DNA of 64,000 bases from Tolypothrix tenuis PCC 7101 (GCF_002368295.1 NZ_AP018248.1:3587433-3651432); one strand, 5' to 3'. Positions 24,757-34,578 are shown, numbered from the stretch's first letter. The notes: a model not told the origin generated them from the letters alone. Numbers and translations: made by a program.

Positions 24757-25932
24757 TCAATTTCGATAATTTTGAAACCTTTGAAAAGCACTTTTTTGAG
24801 TTGCTAGATATCGAGCCAGGGAATTAGCTCCCATAATTGACATTTCTCGATTTTGCTGCCAAAGATAATCGAGCTTTTCGACATAGACTTTATAAGATGC
24901 CATCGCTTCTTGATGGGTGGAAAAACTGCGATGCAAGCCTTCCGATTCTTCGGTAAAACAGCGACGAATCATTTCTTTAGCATCATTATCACTCATAGAA
25001 AAAATTGGCGATCGCAACAATTTATAAATCTTGTCATACAGCGCTGGGTCGTACCAGAAAATTCCGTTAATCGCTGCTGAAAAGTGAAAGTGATCGCGCT
25101 GACATCCAATCAATCCTAAATTAGCAACTAGGCTCTCAAATGCCGTTGGTGGAGGCAGGCAGGTAACGACATCGTGAGATATAATTGTCGAACTATTAAA
25201 ATGAAAGCTCTCATCTAGAAAGTGGTAGTAAGAGATTTTCGCAGGAATAGGTGCAGTTTCAGAATAAGGATGTTTTTGATAATAATTGCTGAGTTTATGC
25301 TGTACTAATTTGCCATTTAGTGTCCGCACTCCTCGGACTGTAAAATACTGACAAGCTAAAAAGGTATTATTTGCAGAAATCAAACCGAAGTATTGCAGTT
25401 GAATTTTTTTCCACCAAGTTTTGAGAGCGTTTGTGTCAGCATAAACTATCGTTTCGGTAAACGGGCCGCGCATGGGGTAAGTAAATATCAATTCTCCAAA
25501 TAATGCTTGCTCAACCTGTTTAGCAATTGTCCGAAAAGCATTGATATGCGCTCTTTCTTGAGAGGATTCTAAATCTAAGGTATCACAAATTAAGCGGAAA
25601 TCTTCATGAGCATAAAGTCCGGCTGCGCTAGTTTGATTAAAATATATTGTGGCAATTTCAGCAGAAACTATTTGCGAATAGTATGCTACCCAGTAAAGGT
25701 GATTTAAAATGACACGTTGATGTGGGCTAGATTGTTCCCATAAAGCTGTACCGTAGAGTAGGGAAAATTCTTCAGGATTCCAATATTCTTTTTGGCAATC
25801 TTCATAGCGAAAATTAGCTGTTGCTTCATCCATTAAAGCAGTATGATCTTGCTGTTTGTTGCGAGTGTGGTTAATTTGTAATTTACGATAGGTGGTTGGA
25901 TTTTCTGATAGTTTTTGAATAGTATTTTGCAT
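24757..25932 (-). CDS. AurF-like ferritin-fold diiron oxygenase
   Basis: This 391-residue protein has carboxylate/histidine ligands spaced as in AurF-type N-oxygenases and related diiron enzymes: Glu92 (VSAEIATIYF), Glu126-x2-His129 (QERAHI) and Glu241-x2-His244 (DESFHF). A HDVVTCLPPPTAFE stretch follows. Family members oxidise arylamines or activate C-H bonds, and cyanobacterial CylC-type halogenases share the fold. It is followed by a small protein and a ferredoxin and preceded by another ferritin-like protein and a Rieske oxygenase. The fold is likely; the reaction is unknown. Confidence 0.72.
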   Translation of the reverse strand: MQNTIQKLSENPTTYRKLQINHTRNKQQDHTALMDEATANFRYEDCQKEYWNPEEFSLLYGTALWEQSSPHQRVILNHLYWVAYYSQIVSAEIATIYFNQTSAAGLYAHEDFRLICDTLDLESSQERAHINAFRTIAKQVEQALFGELIFTYPMRGPFTETIVYADTNALKTWWKKIQLQYFGLISANNTFLACQYFTVRGVRTLNGKLVQHKLSNYYQKHPYSETAPIPAKISYYHFLDESFHFNSSTIISHDVVTCLPPPTAFESLVANLGLIGCQRDHFHFSAAINGIFWYDPALYDKIYKLLRSPIFSMSDNDAKEMIRRCFTEESEGLHRSFSTHQEAMASYKVYVEKLDYLWQQNREMSIMGANSLARYLATQKSAFQRFQNYRN

Positions 25933-25995
25933 ATCAAAGTTTTTACGTTGTGATGAGAAGTATTAATTAGGCTCACGCAAAGAAGAGTAAGAGGG

Positions 25996-26913
25996 TTAAT
26001 AAACGCATTGATGAGGGGGGAGTGGTGAAAATGCGCCGCGTTCCTCTAAAGCTTGTACAATGGCTTCTGCGGATGCACCACCCATGAGCGATCGCAGTAT
26101 CTCTAATCTGGTTCCACTGTGGGTTTTGGTATCGAGTTCTTCGAGGATTTGGATTTTTTGCGATCGCGAAAGATGTCCTTTTACCTGCTCAATGGCTGAT
26201 AGAACGCTTTGCGGCCCTACTTGTACCATAGATAGAAAGCTAGCTAAAATCTCGATTGCGGCTGCTTTACTTGTTGCTGAAACAGGATTGCGGTTAAATA
26301 GCATTGTTCCTGTACCATGATGGCGAGATTCGGCTTGGAGAAAACTGAAGAAAAGTTCCGCGAGGATAGGATGATGACACTCTTTAGACAAGCGGCGGTA
26401 ATGGCTTAATCCCCATCCTTCTAAAACTACTTGCAGCACAAATAACAATACTGTTTTGTCTGCACTTTCAACTACTTCTGCTAGTAACTTTAGAAATGGA
26501 TCGTTGCTATTAGTAGATGCAATTTCTGGTAAAAAATTAATGATTTGGCTGAGGTGAGTAGCTTCATCAGCGCTAAACAGTGCATAAAGCATTCTTTCTT
26601 CCACTGTTTCTGCTAACAATACCATTTTTGCCATGTAACCAACGCCAGCTTTCTCGATAAAATAAGATTCTGCTAATAGGCTGCGATTGGTAAACTGAAG
26701 TATGGCAGATTGTTCATCTAAACTCGCTTGTTGAAAAATTTGGACTTGATGTAAATTAAAAAATTTTGCATCCCAATAATTTAATTGTGGTTGTGAAGTC
26801 TTATCGTTTTGATTAGGTAATGCGGCTGTTAATATTCGCCGCAGTTTATCATCATAATTTATATGCGGTAAATCTATTCCGGCAATTTTATAGGACAAAT
26901 CAATGTTGTTCAT
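25996..26913 (-). CDS. Ferritin-like diiron protein
   Basis: This 305-residue protein starts MNNIDLSYKIAGIDLPH (ATG at 26913, overlapping the Rieske gene by 14 bp; the 12 codons upstream are not family-like). Potential diiron ligands are Glu82 (LLAESYF), Glu117-x2-His120 (DEATHL), Glu165 (LEGWGL) and Glu195-x2-His198 (AESRHHG). The four-helix pattern with two E-x2-H motifs implies a diiron or Fe/Mn carboxylate centre. Overlap with the Rieske gene indicates coupled translation. The reaction is unknown. Confidence 0.75.
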   Translation of the reverse strand: MNNIDLSYKIAGIDLPHINYDDKLRRILTAALPNQNDKTSQPQLNYWDAKFFNLHQVQIFQQASLDEQSAILQFTNRSLLAESYFIEKAGVGYMAKMVLLAETVEERMLYALFSADEATHLSQIINFLPEIASTNSNDPFLKLLAEVVESADKTVLLFVLQVVLEGWGLSHYRRLSKECHHPILAELFFSFLQAESRHHGTGTMLFNRNPVSATSKAAAIEILASFLSMVQVGPQSVLSAIEQVKGHLSRSQKIQILEELDTKTHSGTRLEILRSLMGGASAEAIVQALEERGAFSPLPPHQCVY

Positions 26914-27949
26914 GTTCAAATAAAGATGCAGATGAAATAGGAGAATCAACAGTTTCCCAAGTTTTCCAGGTTAAAGCTTTTTGCTGATTAACGTGCTGAA
27001 TAAATTGCAGAATAGATTGATCTGCTTTAATAGGTATTTTTAAATCAAATTGAATTGTTTGAAAGACTTGAGTATCGCCTTTAGCAAAGTAATTACCAAC
27101 CTGTTGCGTTAACCACAGTAATACACGATTTACACTCCATCCTAAAAACCCATTGCGTTTGCGAGTTACTAAAATTGTTTGCCCTTCTGTTTTGCCATCT
27201 TCTAACATTCGCAACGCAAAGATGATATAGAAGTGTAAAAAATCTGGGCCTAGCGTTACAGTTCCAGTGTTGCCATACCAATAGCACATACTATATGTAA
27301 CTTCATTGCGATATAGAGGACGAATCAGGCGAATTAACCAGGAATCATCGCCTCCTCTTGTAATGTTGCTGAAGGTAATAGCATTAGAGTTGAGGTTTTG
27401 GGAATCAAAGACAATTTCTAAAGGTAAATTATGTACTGTATTGAAATGGTGAGCATCAATTGCATTAATTAATAACACATTGGGATGGCAATTTTTGACA
27501 AACCGAGTCCCTAATATATAGTCAAATTCTACGTTTTCTAGTTCCGGTACAAAAGGTAATTTACTTGGCTTATCTTCTCCTACCCAAACCCAAATCATGC
27601 CATATTTTTCTGCCGTTGACCAAGTTTTAATACATACAGGTAAGGGTTTTCCCAATGAAGGAACCTCTACACAAATTCCGCGCTCATCATATTTCCAGTT
27701 ATGAAAAAAGCAGCGAATTCCTTCACCTTCTACTTTACCTTCTGCTAAATGTGCGCCCATGTGTGGACAATAAGCATCTACTGCTATTACTTGTCCGCTA
27801 GCTCCGCGATAAATTGCGAGATTTCTACCTAATAATTTTACAGCTTTTACTTTGCCAATCTTTAATTTTTTGGATGGTAATGCCCAATACCATCCCTCAA
27901 CAAATAGTTTTGGATTATTAAAAATAGAGGTTGTGCTAGTAGAATGCAT
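26900..27949 (-). CDS. Rieske non-heme iron oxygenase (second)
   Basis: A 349-residue protein with Rieske ligands Cys61-x-His63 and Cys80-x2-His83 (CPHMGAHL...CFFHNW). The mononuclear site is NAIDAHHFNTVHNL (about 174-187). It resembles the 340-residue Rieske protein at 30957 more than the one at 20648, including the ID-A-x-H-x4-H iron motif and a shared C-terminal YVNQ/HVNQ-type segment. It is the first gene of the Rieske-ferritin-like-AurF-like-ferredoxin run and overlaps the next gene. Confidence 0.9.
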   Translation of the reverse strand: MHSTSTTSIFNNPKLFVEGWYWALPSKKLKIGKVKAVKLLGRNLAIYRGASGQVIAVDAYCPHMGAHLAEGKVEGEGIRCFFHNWKYDERGICVEVPSLGKPLPVCIKTWSTAEKYGMIWVWVGEDKPSKLPFVPELENVEFDYILGTRFVKNCHPNVLLINAIDAHHFNTVHNLPLEIVFDSQNLNSNAITFSNITRGGDDSWLIRLIRPLYRNEVTYSMCYWYGNTGTVTLGPDFLHFYIIFALRMLEDGKTEGQTILVTRKRNGFLGWSVNRVLLWLTQQVGNYFAKGDTQVFQTIQFDLKIPIKADQSILQFIQHVNQQKALTWKTWETVDSPISSASLFEHEQH

Positions 27950-28037
27950 ATATTTTATAGTCTTTTATTACAAATATCTAATTATTTTAAAATAGGAAAT
28001 ATATATGACTCATGTTTGATTTTTAAATCTCAGGTAG

Positions 28038-28064
28038 GATGCGTTAGCGATAGCGTAACGCATC
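28038..28064. repeat. Hairpin repeat, GATGCGTTA/TAACGCATC type
   Basis: Exact 9-bp inverted arms around GCGATAGCG. A related hairpin (GGTGCGTTA/TAACGCACC) is at 28133-28160, so two lie in one 260-bp intergenic gap. Confidence 0.85.
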
Positions 28065-28212
28065 AATGCCAAAGCAGAGATTTTTTCATAAATAAAATCG
28101 GATTTCTATATAATTTAAATTAATTTATTGGTGGTGCGTTACGGCGAAGCCTAACGCACCCTACGATTGAACTATCTACACTCAATGATTTGGTGTTGAT
28201 CAGCAGTTAATT

Positions 28213-29913
28213 TCAATCATTTAATTCCAACAACTCTGGAGATTTTAAATTAGCCGCTACAGGTTGAGAATGTTGAGGAGTAATAGAGTAAATAGCATCT
28301 GTTGTTGTTTCAAAGCAATTAGATAATCCAATTGTTTGTAACAATCCCGAACGTTCTAATAACTGTTGAACCTGTGGCTGTAAACCTGTGAGAATTAAAC
28401 GACAATTATGCCTTTCCAAATCATGATAAATATCCTCTAAAGCCACCAAGCCTGTTGTGTCCATATTCGGTACAAACCGCAACCTCAAAATTAAATACTT
28501 CACTTCTGGTTGCTCTCTCAGGAAAGTAACAAACCTTTCCGCAGCACCAAAAAATACAGGGCCATCTACACGATAAACCGCAATTTCTTTGCTTAATTCT
28601 AAAGGAATCCCGGGAGGAAATACTTCGGTTTCTGGGATTTTCGCCAAGCTTAAATCGCTCATGCGCTTGATAAATAATGCGCCAGCTGCAATTAATCCCA
28701 CTTCTACAGCCAGAACCAAATCAAATAATATTGTGACTAGCCAGGTGAGAATCATCACCGCAAAGTCGGAGTAGGTAGCACGTAGTAGTAAGCCAATAGC
28801 TTCCCATTCAATCATCCGCAGACTAACTACCATCAAAATCCCTGCCAAGGCTGCTAAAGGAATCTGTGCTGCGAGGGGTGCTAAAGTTAACACAATCAGC
28901 GCTAAAGCAACGCCGTGAATTACGCCAGATAACCGGGTTTTACCACCAGAACGGACATTAACCGCAGTCCGCGCGATCGCACCTGTGGCGGGAATGCCAC
29001 CGAAAAATGGAATAATGATATTGGCTAAACCTTGACCAATTAATTCGCGATCGCTGTTGTGTTTTTCGCTCACAGTCATCCCATCAGCCACGACTGCTGA
29101 CAGCAAGGATTCAATACTACCCAGTGCTGCTAAAGCCAAAGCTGGATTAATCAGTTCCCGAATTAAGCCAAAATCATTCCAGTGAGGAATACCTTGTAGC
29201 ATTGGTAAAGCTTGCGGGATGGCTCCAATAGTGGGAACATCGAGATGCAAATAAGATGCGATCGCAGTTGCTAACACCAACCCCATCAACGAACCGGGTA
29301 TTGTAGTATTAATCTTGGGCCATAGAATATTAGTTGCAATTACCAGGATTGCTAATAAAACTGCTGCCCAATTTAACGCTTCTACATGAGTTAGAGTTTG
29401 CCAAAGTCCCGGCAAAAAATGTTCTTGACGCGGTAGTTGTAAGCCAAAGAAATTATTTAATTGACCACAAAAAATAATAACGGCAATCCCATTAGTAAAA
29501 CCAGCCGTTACCGGATAGGGAATAAATTTAACTAATTGTCCAAGTTTAGCGACTCCTAAAGCAATCTGGATGATTCCAGCCATTACCCCAGCAATCCAAA
29601 CTTTCTCTAGTCCGTACTTGGCGACAATTCCCACCAAAATTACAGCCATTGCACCTGTAGGGCCTGTAATTTGTACTGGTGAACCGCCAAAAATTGCTGC
29701 GACAATTCCTGCCACAATAGCAGTGTACAGTCCCGCCTTTGGTTCTACGCCACTAGCCACCGCAAAAGCTAATGCTAAAGGTAAGGCTACCACAGCAGCC
29801 GTCAGTCCTCCCGCCAAATCGCCCCGCAGGTTAGTAAACAAGCGATTGACACCAAAAAACTGCGGTGCTTCTACAGTCTTAGCTATTACTATCTCTTCAC
29901 TTTTAACTTTCAT
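28213..29913 (-). CDS. SulP-family anion transporter with STAS domain
   Basis: This 566-residue inner-membrane protein has ten to twelve membrane segments, including the SulP signature region GLYTAIVAGIVAAIFGGSPVQITGPTGAM (about 60-90). A cytosolic STAS domain (about 450-550) carries LRLRFVPNMDTTGLVALEDI. Cyanobacterial members include the Na+-dependent bicarbonate transporter BicA and sulfate carriers; the sequence alone does not separate these. It is read in the same direction as the oxygenase genes but is separated by about 260 bp of repeats. Confidence 0.9.
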   Translation of the reverse strand: MKVKSEEIVIAKTVEAPQFFGVNRLFTNLRGDLAGGLTAAVVALPLALAFAVASGVEPKAGLYTAIVAGIVAAIFGGSPVQITGPTGAMAVILVGIVAKYGLEKVWIAGVMAGIIQIALGVAKLGQLVKFIPYPVTAGFTNGIAVIIFCGQLNNFFGLQLPRQEHFLPGLWQTLTHVEALNWAAVLLAILVIATNILWPKINTTIPGSLMGLVLATAIASYLHLDVPTIGAIPQALPMLQGIPHWNDFGLIRELINPALALAALGSIESLLSAVVADGMTVSEKHNSDRELIGQGLANIIIPFFGGIPATGAIARTAVNVRSGGKTRLSGVIHGVALALIVLTLAPLAAQIPLAALAGILMVVSLRMIEWEAIGLLLRATYSDFAVMILTWLVTILFDLVLAVEVGLIAAGALFIKRMSDLSLAKIPETEVFPPGIPLELSKEIAVYRVDGPVFFGAAERFVTFLREQPEVKYLILRLRFVPNMDTTGLVALEDIYHDLERHNCRLILTGLQPQVQQLLERSGLLQTIGLSNCFETTTDAIYSITPQHSQPVAANLKSPELLELND

Positions 29914-29938
29914 ACACTAGTTGATAGACGCATAGGTT

Positions 29939-30679
29939 TTAAATCAGAACCGAATCTTGCACAAATTCTAACAGCGATTCTGAATGCCACATTCTTTGTC
30001 CAGCACGTGTAAGATTGTCATAACTGATTTCAGTTAAACACACCAATTCATCCCCTTGGCGATAATCTGGGTTTTTTTGTTCAAAAAACTGGATATGGGG
30101 GTTATTCTGTCTTCCTGTAGGAATTTCAATTAAATTCTCGCGCAGAATCTGCGGATTTTGGAAGCGAACAATACCACTGGCTTGTTGATAGGAATCACCA
30201 TAATATTGCTGTCCCAAACTCGCTATCAGGTTGGTGATATGGGTAGGTGTAATGGTATTGTGGCGGGGGTAAAACTCTTGCCAAAAAGTTGGGAGAAAGC
30301 GGTAAGTACGAAAGCCAGAACAAATTAGCAGCCAGTATAACTTATTTTCTACATAGTGTTGGCGCAGAAAATTCACAGCATTAATCCAAGAACGCGGTAG
30401 CGTTGTACTCGACCAAGCACTAGGATCAACAATCGTATCGCCGGAATAAATTACACTAATTCGCTCTCCTGCAAAAGTAGTCTGGCTCAACATGAGAGTT
30501 GAAAAGCCTTTCAGGGTGTGGGTGATGTCGTCCCGCAACAACAACACCCAGTTTTTGCGCTCTAAATCAGCCTGAAAGTTATCCCAGGTTACACCTTTAA
30601 AATGATTATCTAGCAGCGCATACATAGCAATGCGATCGCTTGGGTGCAAATTTTGAACAGGAACCAGCGAACTCTTCAT
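29939..30679 (-). CDS. Conserved protein of unknown function, possibly GNAT-like
   Basis: A 246-residue soluble protein. The N-terminal half (AMYALLDNHFKGVTWDNFQADLERKNWVLLL...GFSTLML...ISVIYSGDTIVDP) has the strand/helix order of a GNAT acyltransferase but no clear acetyl-CoA loop. The C-terminal part holds EFYPRHNTITP and DYRQGDELVCLTEI. It is 25 bp upstream of the SulP gene and lies between two Rieske genes. I do not recognise a named family; acyltransferase-like is the best guess. Confidence 0.65.
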   Translation of the reverse strand: MKSSLVPVQNLHPSDRIAMYALLDNHFKGVTWDNFQADLERKNWVLLLRDDITHTLKGFSTLMLSQTTFAGERISVIYSGDTIVDPSAWSSTTLPRSWINAVNFLRQHYVENKLYWLLICSGFRTYRFLPTFWQEFYPRHNTITPTHITNLIASLGQQYYGDSYQQASGIVRFQNPQILRENLIEIPTGRQNNPHIQFFEQKNPDYRQGDELVCLTEISYDNLTRAGQRMWHSESLLEFVQDSVLI

Positions 30680-30907
30680 TATCGGTAATTACTTAAAAAT
30701 AATTAGATACAAGTTATCAATTAACACTTTAACGAGTCGGTCGCTAAAGTTACATACTAATGTGACAGATTTTCAAATGGTTATTGAGTAGATTATGAAT
30801 TATGAATTAAAATCAGAAGTATAAGTAATATGTGTTAAATGTATATCTTCGATATAATTTGTCACTAAAAACATTATTAAAGCCTTTTATAGAACACCAT
30901 AAAAGAT

Positions 30908-30935
30908 GGTGCGTTATCCTATGGCATAACACACC
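30908..30935. repeat. Hairpin repeat, GGTGCGTTA type
   Basis: GGTGCGTTAT and ATAACACACC arms around CCTATGGC lie downstream of the third Rieske gene. Confidence 0.75.
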
Positions 30936-30956
30936 CTACGATTTAAATTTATTAGC

Positions 30957-31979
30957 TTAATTTTGAATCTTAACTTTTGAACTTACCTCAGATTTTGACC
31001 ATCGAGAAGGTTTTAGTTGGTTTACATACTCCATATATTGAGCCAATGGCTGATCGATACTCAAGAGCAATTTAGGATTAAAGCGAATATTCTCGTAAAT
31101 CTTGCCGTCTTCATCTCTGAGCATATAGTAAGCCAAGCGAGTACAAAATAGCAAAAATTTACTCAGCAGATATCCCACAATTCCTTTACGTTTTGCAGTT
31201 ACATAAATAGGTTGAATGCGCGTTCTTCCTGGTGCAATTGGAGTGTAAGCATATATCATGTGCAATGGCGGAAACAGCCGCACATTTTTCATCATTGTTA
31301 ATAAACCAATGCAACCATTAGCATAGCGCATCGAATATTCATAGGTAGAACCTAGAAATCTTTGTCCTAACTTTTCTCTCCAGGTTGTTTGAGGAAATTG
31401 CCCCCGCATTGTAAAGTCAATTTGTGTACCTAATTCGCTGCGATGTAGCGACAAATTCATTTTGATATCTAAATGATGAATTGTTTTTAAATGTTGAGCA
31501 TCAATCCCATTCATCATACAAATATGGTGATGGCAACTTCTTTCAAATGCAGTATCAGGTTGTGCAACAATTTCTTTACCTTTCAATTCATCAAAATCAG
31601 CCACACCTTCTGGAGCTACAGCATCAGGATAAACCCAGATAAAACCATACTTTTCTTCTGTTGCATAAGCCTCTACTTTCGCTTGATTCGGAATCGCTGA
31701 TTGACAGGGAATATTTTGACAAATTCCTGTTTCATCAAATGCCCAATGATGGAAAGCACAGCGAATCCAATTACCATCAACCTTTCCAATTCCTAAATCT
31801 GTACCCAAATGTGGACAGTAAGCATCTAAAGCTCTTACTATTCCATCTTCACCACGAAATATGGTAATTCTTTGACCACAAATTTCTACAGATTTGGCTT
31901 GTTTTTGGGCTAATTCTTTACTAGTGCAGGCAATATACCAACCCTTAGCAACTATATTCCAATTATTAAATATTTGCAT
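30957..31979 (-). CDS. Rieske non-heme iron oxygenase (third)
   Basis: A 340-residue protein with Rieske ligands Cys55-x-His57 and Cys74-x2-His77 (CPHLGTDL...CAFHHW). The mononuclear iron site is NGIDAQHLKTIHHL. Its overall layout parallels the protein at 26900 (probable paralogues). It starts 19 bp after the stop of the Mpo1-like gene, so the two are one transcript. A ketosteroid-hydroxylase or PaO-like activity is possible, but the substrate is unknown. Confidence 0.9.
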   Translation of the reverse strand: MQIFNNWNIVAKGWYIACTSKELAQKQAKSVEICGQRITIFRGEDGIVRALDAYCPHLGTDLGIGKVDGNWIRCAFHHWAFDETGICQNIPCQSAIPNQAKVEAYATEEKYGFIWVYPDAVAPEGVADFDELKGKEIVAQPDTAFERSCHHHICMMNGIDAQHLKTIHHLDIKMNLSLHRSELGTQIDFTMRGQFPQTTWREKLGQRFLGSTYEYSMRYANGCIGLLTMMKNVRLFPPLHMIYAYTPIAPGRTRIQPIYVTAKRKGIVGYLLSKFLLFCTRLAYYMLRDEDGKIYENIRFNPKLLLSIDQPLAQYMEYVNQLKPSRWSKSEVSSKVKIQN

Positions 31980-31998
31980 AATTATTTATATTTTTACT

Positions 31999-32382
31999 TC
32001 ATACTTCATCTTTAGAATACTGATAATTATTCAATATTTCTTGTTTTTGGCGAATATCATCTTGATATTTACCCATGATTACCCTAAATAGCATTTTACC
32101 TAAACAGTAAGAAGCTCGCCAAGAAAACACAGCATCTTGTAAATCTATATGGCTACGCTCAAATAAGAAATGTCCAGTTAACCCAATTAGCTGAGTTAAT
32201 GGTAAGCCTAAGAGTAACCATAAGTTTTGCAGCTTCCAAGCAGAAAACAGTAATCCGTAGAAAAAGAATATACCTACAATATGGAAAGCTATATTAATAG
32301 GATGCTGATGTTTGAGAACAAAAACATCCCAATAATCAGTAAAAGGATGATCCTGAATTTGATTATTAATTCGATTTCTCAA
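31999..32382 (-). CDS. Mpo1-like (DUF962) membrane protein
   Basis: This 127-residue protein has the DUF962/Mpo1 pattern: KHQHPINIAFHIVGI (about 24-38), two hydrophobic segments, and GHFLFERSH (about 70-78). Yeast Mpo1 is an Fe2+-dependent dioxygenase that shortens 2-hydroxy fatty acids in alpha-oxidation. It is immediately upstream of a Rieske oxygenase in a region rich in lipid-oxidation-type enzymes, which suits a hydroxy-fatty-acid role. The conserved histidines are present; activity is inferred. Confidence 0.75.
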   Translation of the reverse strand: MRNRINNQIQDHPFTDYWDVFVLKHQHPINIAFHIVGIFFFYGLLFSAWKLQNLWLLLGLPLTQLIGLTGHFLFERSHIDLQDAVFSWRASYCLGKMLFRVIMGKYQDDIRQKQEILNNYQYSKDEV

Positions 32383-32567
32383 CTTGGCTTCCTATATTGC
32401 GACAAGGTCAAACAATTTTGGATTTTGGATTGACTCCATAGATAAATCTAGAGGCTTGAGGATTCTATAGCATTTTGAAATTAATTTTATTTGCGTTCAA
32501 AAAAATCGACAATTTTCTGCCTGAACTTTGGGAATTATAAAGCAGAAAACCTTAATAATCCCAAATT

Positions 32568-34397
32568 ATGCAAATCTGTCAAAATCTTCATTGCTCAAAT
32601 CCCTTTAACCCTGATAGTAACAAGTTTTGCATGAGTTGCGGACACAGCAACTTTGGTAAGCTACTGGGAAACCGCTACCGCGTCTTAAAACTATTAGGTG
32701 AAGGCGGGTTTGGCAAGACTTACGCCGCAGAAGACACAGGTAGATTTGATGATGCTTGTGTGATCAAACAATTCTTTCCTCAAGTATCGGGAACCGCCGC
32801 ATTAACTAAAGCAGCAGAATTATTTAAACAAGAAGCAAAACGTCTGTTTGAATTGGGAGAAAATCATCCTCAAATTCCTAGGTTATTGGCTTATTTTGAA
32901 CAAGGCTCAAGCTTATATTTAGTACAAGAATTTGTTCAAGGACAGACTTTATTGGCAGAACTACACCAACAAGCCTTTAGCGAAGAACAAATTCAGCAAC
33001 TTTTAGTTGATTTATTACCAGTTCTGCAATTTATCCACGATCGCAACGTCATTCATCGAGATATTAAACCAGAAAATATCATGCGTCGTCAAAAAGATGG
33101 CAAACTCGTGTTAATTGACTTTGGTGGTGCAAAACAAGTCACCCAAACGAGTTTAGCCAGACAAGCTACAGGAATTTATACTATCGGTTATGCGCCAAGT
33201 GAGCAAATGGCAGGATTTGCTTCTCCAGCCAGTGATTTATATGCCTTAGGTGCAACTTGTGCGCGTTTGTTAACTCAATCCTTGGCTACACAAGATGCAA
33301 ATGGTAACCTCTGCGATCGCCTTTATGATCCTTATAATGCTCAATGGTTATGGCGGGAAAGATTGCAGGAAAAAGATATAACGATAAGTGATGAGTTAGG
33401 ACAAATTATCGACAAGTTACTCAAACACGTGGCTAGGGAAAGATATCAATCGGCAGCAGAAGTTTTACAAGATTTGAATTTTAACAAGGCTAAAGTTGCG
33501 CCGTCTTTATCTCCTCAGAGTCCTAAAGTGATTAAAGTAATCCCAAAATTTAAATCTTCACTTTTTCAAAGTAGCCAAGTAAGTAATACTTTACCTCTAA
33601 AAACATTTGAATTTGATGTAATAACAGTAGATACAAGAGGTAAAGAAATTAGCCGTAACCGTAGTAGTGCACAATTCTTTGAAGAGGAATTAGGGAGCGG
33701 TATAACTCTAGAAATGGTATCTATTCCTGGCGGTAAATTTATGATGGGTTCATCACTAAAAGAAGGACATGAACGTGAAAAACCGCAGCATCCAGTTAAA
33801 GTTTCTGGCTTTTTCATAGGTAAATATGAAGTTACCCAAGCCCAATATAAGGCAATAATGGGTAGTAATCCATCTAAATTTAAAGGTGATACACGACCAG
33901 TAGAAAAGGTTATTTGGAATGAAGCAATAGAATTTTGTGAAAAATTAAGCCATAAGACAGGACGTACCTATCGACTACCCAGTGAAGCAGAATGGGAATA
34001 TGCTTGTCGTGCTGGAACTACTACACCTTTTTATTTTGGCGAAACCATTACTAGTAATTTAGTCAACTATGACGGAAATTATGTATATGCTTCTGAGCTA
34101 CAAAGTAACTATCGTAAGCAAACAACACCAGTAGGTAGTTTTCTACCTAATGCTTTCGGTTTATATGATATGCACGGTAATGCTTGGGAATGGTGTGAAG
34201 ATTATTATCATGAAAATTACCAAGGCGCGCCTATGAATGGTAGTGCTTGGTTAACTGCTGGAGATGGTATTTATCGACTACTGCGTGGTGGTTCTTGGTA
34301 CAATGTGCCTAGTTATTGTCGCAGTGCGAATCGCATTTGTGCTGGAGTAGATAATCGTAATCTATACATTAGTTTTCGTGTCGTATTTAGCAAGTAA
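32568..34397 (+). CDS. Serine/threonine protein kinase fused to a formylglycine-generating-enzyme-like domain
   Basis: This 609-residue protein has an N-terminal zinc ribbon (Cys4, Cys9, Cys21, Cys24) and a Hanks-type kinase (about 37-300: GEGGFGKTY 44-52, HRD 163-165, DFG 184-186). After a linker, a FGE/sulfatase-modifying-factor domain (about 375-609) contains GGKFMMGS, YEVTQAQYKAIMGSNPS, RLPSEAEWEYACRAG, GLYDMHGNAWEWCED and LRGGSWYN. Such fusions are known in multicellular cyanobacteria. The FGE-like part may be a binding module rather than an oxidase. It is divergent from the oxygenase cluster. Confidence 0.93.
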   Translation: MQICQNLHCSNPFNPDSNKFCMSCGHSNFGKLLGNRYRVLKLLGEGGFGKTYAAEDTGRFDDACVIKQFFPQVSGTAALTKAAELFKQEAKRLFELGENHPQIPRLLAYFEQGSSLYLVQEFVQGQTLLAELHQQAFSEEQIQQLLVDLLPVLQFIHDRNVIHRDIKPENIMRRQKDGKLVLIDFGGAKQVTQTSLARQATGIYTIGYAPSEQMAGFASPASDLYALGATCARLLTQSLATQDANGNLCDRLYDPYNAQWLWRERLQEKDITISDELGQIIDKLLKHVARERYQSAAEVLQDLNFNKAKVAPSLSPQSPKVIKVIPKFKSSLFQSSQVSNTLPLKTFEFDVITVDTRGKEISRNRSSAQFFEEELGSGITLEMVSIPGGKFMMGSSLKEGHEREKPQHPVKVSGFFIGKYEVTQAQYKAIMGSNPSKFKGDTRPVEKVIWNEAIEFCEKLSHKTGRTYRLPSEAEWEYACRAGTTTPFYFGETITSNLVNYDGNYVYASELQSNYRKQTTPVGSFLPNAFGLYDMHGNAWEWCEDYYHENYQGAPMNGSAWLTAGDGIYRLLRGGSWYNVPSYCRSANRICAGVDNRNLYISFRVVFSK

Positions 34398-34493
34398 GCA
34401 ATTCATCTTTAATATTATTTTCATAGGATTAAAAATTGAAAATTTCTGAGTTACAATTTTAATAAATTGGTGTTTCAATTAGTAGTAGTAAAT

Positions 34494-34578
34494 GTAGGGT
34501 GTGTTGTCGCGCAGCGCAACGCACCGAGACAATATCAACGACTCCAGGTGCGTTAGCCTACGGCATAACACACCCTAC
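34494..34578. repeat. Composite hairpin repeat, GTAGGGTGTGTT type
   Basis: Inverted ends GTAGGGTGTG and ACACACCCTAC enclose GCGCAGCGCAACGCACC and GGTGCGTTAGCC segments. It lies between convergent genes. Confidence 0.8.
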
